Source of the DNA: Pyrus communis
Lineage: Eukaryota; Streptophyta; Magnoliopsida; Rosales; Rosaceae
Reading direction: 5' to 3'
Assembly: GCF_963583255.1 (NCBI RefSeq)
Contig: NC_084813.1
Span: 4,430,001 to 4,494,000, forward strand
Length of the DNA: 64,000 bases
Shown here: piece by piece, positions 60,481 through 64,000 of the stretch
Layout of the letters: each line of letters starts with the position of its first letter
Position numbering within the stretch: position 1 is the stretch's first letter
The notes under the pieces: model-generated
Seen by the model: only the letters and a program-made list of their open reading frames with translations
Told to the model about the DNA's origin: nothing
Databases searched by the model: none
Position numbers and translations under genes: made by a program

Positions 60481-61908
60481 TGATGAGTCAGTTTTATATT
60501 ACATATTTTACCCTATTCTTAGTATACTTTTGTTAATATTTTGGAAGAATGTTGATACTTTGAATTGATACTTTGGCCAAATGGACGGATTTTGGAGTAA
60601 TTCCACTTGGACGATATTCGTGAGTCACTTGGCTTGATCGTATAAAAATATCAGATTTTTCTACCAAGCGATGATTTTCTGGCAATAAAATAAAGGAGCC
60701 ATGTGCAGTGCTGGAATAATGACGTTTTGGGCTTGAATGATGTTTTTGGAGCTCAAGATGACTTTGGATGGTTCGTGGCCTTCTGCAGATGTGTTCAGAA
60801 CGTCCTAATCCTTAAAACAAGCTATCATGGGCCAGATTTGGAGGAGATTTGAGGCTAAAACGTGGCTGGACAAGTACTTGACAGATTCTCCTAGTTTAGT
60901 TAGGGTTTTATTTTCTAAGATATTTTATTATTATTTAGTTTCCTAGTTGGAATAAGAGACCTATGTCTTAGGGTTTATCCAATGGCTTAGCAAATATATT
61001 GCTTTGCCATTCTTAATCTCCCATACACTTACTTTTATGCTACTTTGGAGATAGGAGTTATTGCCAGGGCTCTTGGAGATTTTTTACTTTAAGGTGTTTT
61101 CATTCCTTTTATTCTTAATAATATTTTCTATGATTTTAATTATGAATATGCGTAACTAATTCCTTTTGCTAAGGCGAAGCCTTGAGCCTTGGCATGAATA
61201 TGTGATTTTTATTTAATTGCTTATGATTGATTGCATGCGCACTTTGAATTATTAATCACCGTGATTAAAACTATCTAATTGTCTTAATGCTTGATCACCA
61301 TTAGGATCTTTAGAAAAGTAATTTGATGCAATTTTGGTCGGAATGTTCTTTGAAATTGATGCGGGCTTCTTTTGATTAATAATTGTAATTTCACTTAAGA
61401 TGAATACCACATCTTAAGGGTTGCATGATTTTTCAAATGGTTTTCATAAAGCATAATGAGTCTCTCATGTTCAGATTTGATCCGAATGTTCGGATGGGTT
61501 GCATGTTAGATATACGTTCTATGTTGGAGGTTCCAAGTAGAATATAAATTAGGAAAACCTAACCTTCAAAGTGGCATTTGTAGATCATAAGTAATTAGTA
61601 AAAATACATAAGATTGCTAGGTGATGGTGGAACCCTAGTGCTTTTATAAATTGGTATTTAAAACTATTTTCTTTTATCATATCTGTTTTTATTTAAAATT
61701 CATTTTTAATATTACTCAAGTCTAAAATCTCTTTTCTCAACTTTTAATTTTAAGTATTTAATTGGGAATTGTTTCTACATAAATTATCCAAATAGTCTTT
61801 GAGGAGAACGACCTTGCATTAGCATCTATACTACAACATCTTTGTATTCTTGCAAGTATTTCATATGATTTTGACCTTATTTGCATAGACGTTAAAAATC
61901 CTATCAAG
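60481..61908 (+). repeat. LTR-like sequence, probable solo LTR
   Basis: It begins TGATGAGTCAGTTTTATATT and contains toward its end AGTCTTTGAGGAGAACGACC then GCATTAGCATCTATACTACA, a wording typical of the 3' part of large plant gypsy LTRs. It ends at about CCTATCA. It shares ordered blocks with 51848-52640. No target duplication was found, so the borders are tentative. No coding region. Confidence 0.5.
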
Positions 61909-62341
61909 AAATGACGACTCACAGACTGAGCTTTCTAATATATTTCGTTTGCATCGTCCATGTTTGCTTTGCTTTGCGGAGCCGACGACCATATTTAATT
62001 CTATTCCGGCTGCTTATTAAGTTTTAATATTATCTCCTTTTACTTTTAACTCCATAGGAGCTCTTGCTCCTAACATCTTCGACTTGTGTGAATCCCTCAG
62101 TTGTTTCTATATTTGATCAACAAATTACCATTCAATGTACTTTTGACCATATTCCATATGTAAGCACTACTTTATATAAAAGAAGAGCTTTGTAGGCTAA
62201 TTTTCCTAATCTGGGTTAATAAATACAAGTCTCATTGATGGCTATTGGTGATTTCAATGATATACTTGGTTTCTAAGAGTAGGAGTACTGTTGGGGGTGG
62301 GGGGGGGGGGGGGGTTAAGTCCAGTAGTGTACTACAATATA
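61909..62341. other. intergenic with G-run
   Basis: No gene supported. Positions about 62292-62314 are almost all G (GGGGG, T, then a run of about 16 G). Confidence 0.5.
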
Positions 62342-63711
62342 GGGTAAATTACACTGTACCCTCTCAGGTTTGGGGTCCATTACAATCGCATACAACATCT
62401 TCAAAGCATTTCACTTTTATACCTCAACTACTATTTTATTTCAATATAGTACCTCCGTTACATTTTACATCCATTGATCTGTTAAAAGCTGACGTGACTG
62501 CCAAATGTGTGCCATGTGGCAAAAAAATAATTTTTTAATTCATTTAAAATATTATAATAATTTACCCTTTAAATAAAATTAAAAAAAAAAAAAAAACCCA
62601 AATTGAAACCCACATCCGCAAACAAACCCAAAAACCTTCCCCCCCTCCCCACCCACCTCCCTTTTCTCCTATCAACACTGTAGCCCTTCCCCATCCTCGT
62701 AGCCCCTAAACCACTCATCCCTCTTCACCTTCCCGACCCACCTTCTCCCTTCTCCACTCTCTTCATCTCCTATTCCTTGGCCGACATCAAACCGGAACCC
62801 AAATCCTTTTGTCTGAACCATTTATAGAGCCCCGCTTCCAACTTCTTCCCTTCCCTCGCCCCCTCCCCCTGCCACCACTCAACCCCTCGCCTCTCTCTCC
62901 TTCGCTATCTTCGACATCTCTCTCTCTCATTATTTTGCATTTACTTGCATTTTTTTTATGACTCTTTCTGATTTGGTTTATGGGCTGGTGGGTTTCTTTC
63001 ATATTTGATGTGAAGGGTTATGTGACGGGGTTTGGGAGTCCCGATTGGGCCCGAACAAACGATGAAGAGAGTGGGTCATTGGGGAGAGAGAAGGGAGGAT
63101 GGTCAGAGTGGGCCCCGTTGTGGCGAGTAAGGTGGAGGATGAGTGTGAAGAGGAAAGGGTTGGACATGGTGGCGGTGAAGAGCATCGGAGGTGGAGGGGT
63201 TTGGGCTCGATGAATGTGATGGTTTCTAGGTTTGTTTGGGTTTTTTTTTATTTTTTTTAATTTAAATAGTGGAGGAGGGAGAAGGTGGGTCGGGAAGGTG
63301 AAGAGGGAGGAGTGGTATGGGGGCTACAATGGTGATGGAGAAGGGTTGCGGTGGTGATCGGATAAGAGGGAAGGGGGTCGGGGAGGGGGGGAAGGTTTCT
63401 GGGTTTGTTTGCAAGGGTGAGGGGGTTGCACGGAGGTGGGTTTCAATTTTGGTTTATATATATATATATATTTTTTTTTTTAAAGGGTAAATTATTATAA
63501 TATTTTAAATGAATAATAAAATAAAAAAATTTGCCACGTGGCACAACTGTGGCCGCCACGTCAGTTCTTAACGGATCAATGAATGAAAAATGTAATGGAA
63601 GTACTATATTGAAATAAAATAGTAGTTGAGGTATGAAAGTGAAATGTTTTGAAGATGTTGTATGTGATTGTAATAGATCTCAAACCTGAGGGGGTACAAT
63701 GTAATTTACCC
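62342..63711. mobile_element. long-TIR (foldback) non-autonomous element, near-perfect 9-bp TSD
   Basis: Left GGGTAAATTACACTGTACCC and right GGGTACAATGTAATTTACCC are inverted. Arms continue: TACAACATCTTCAAAGCATT against AATGTTTTGAAGATGTTGTA, and ACCTCAACTACTATTTTATT against AATAAAATAGTAGTTGAGGT. Inner repeats include ATTCATTTAAAATATTATAA and TTATAATATTTTAAATGAAT. Flanks TACAATATA (62333-62341) and TAGAATATA (63712-63720) match at eight of nine. The left inner arm is C-rich, the right G-rich. No transposase. Confidence 0.88.
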
Positions 63712-63720
63712 TAGAATATA

Positions 63721-64000
63721 TGATTCTTACAATTTTATTCACTTGGACACTTTTAGGGCAGCTTTTACTTGGTCGAACTAGGGCTGGTTCAGGTCGGGAT
63801 CCCGAACCGAAACACCGAACTCAAATCCCAAACCAACACATTTCGATATGGGATTTTATATCCAAAAACTGAACAGAAAATATGCAATTCCTAAAATTCA
63901 GGATGCCCGAAATTGTTTTGGGATTTCAGGTAACTTTGGGATTGGGCCTTGAAGCCCAAAGTGGCTACAACCTCTGCATTTTCACAACAAACTCGAAGGT
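63721..64000. repeat. repeat fragment cut by the window end
   Basis: AGGGCTGGTTCAGGTCGGGA then TCCCGAACCGAAACACCGAA is the wording of a widespread plant element that starts with a GGGCTGG-type terminus. Later TTTTGGGATTTCAGG echoes it. Only the left part is in the window. Confidence 0.45.

Overview
This window is nuclear DNA from a flowering plant. It is AT-rich, its genes have many GT-AG introns, and the space between genes is packed with transposon remnants and microsatellites. The repeat types (long-TIR elements, a 147-bp MITE family with 9-bp target duplications, an LTR element carrying a coiled-coil ORF antisense to gag) make me think of Rosaceae, most likely the apple/pear group. That is an inference from memory, not something the sequence proves.

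Genes from left to right: a GOLDEN2-LIKE (GLK) transcription factor on minus (1464-4908); a VOZ zinc-finger transcription factor on plus (26702-29112); a peroxisomal acyl-CoA oxidase 3 (ACX3) on minus (30441-34950), which has 13 well-spliced exons but an in-frame TAA at codon 43; a TypA/BipA-type GTPase on minus (36408-44956, 19 exons); a broken pentatricopeptide (PPR) gene on plus (46547-47580); a broken SAG12-like cysteine protease on minus (47910-48510); and a group E bZIP factor of the bZIP34/61 type on plus (54021-56753). I rebuilt exon boundaries by reading splice sites and checking phase. All five multi-exon models keep phase throughout.

Between the genes: the edge of a copia-like element at 1-433; a very repeat-rich stretch at 5.6-26 kb with a complete 7.4-kb LTR retrotransposon (12862-20252, 5-bp TSD GATTT); four long-TIR elements with 9-bp (or 9-11-bp) target duplications at 7283-8503, 20330-21426, 50073-50854 and 62342-63711; several short MITEs; two SINE-like insertions; and a solo LTR at 58268-58927 that has landed inside a MITE. 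The four long-TIR elements are the most systematic novelty. Three of them share an internal order of motifs (a GGGT-type terminus, then CCGTTA, then an ACGTGG-type box, then a C-rich arm opposed by a G-rich arm) although their sequences differ.

The genes are independent nuclear loci, not an operon. GLK drives chloroplast development genes, VOZ acts in light and flowering signalling, ACX3 works in peroxisomal beta-oxidation, TypA is an organelle translation GTPase, and bZIP34/61 acts in pollen and cell-wall-related regulation. The pairs ACX3 + PPR and VOZ + bZIP34 recall neighbour pairs I remember from Arabidopsis, so the window may preserve ancient gene order. I found no tRNA, rRNA or CRISPR array, and no sign of an unknown multi-gene system.
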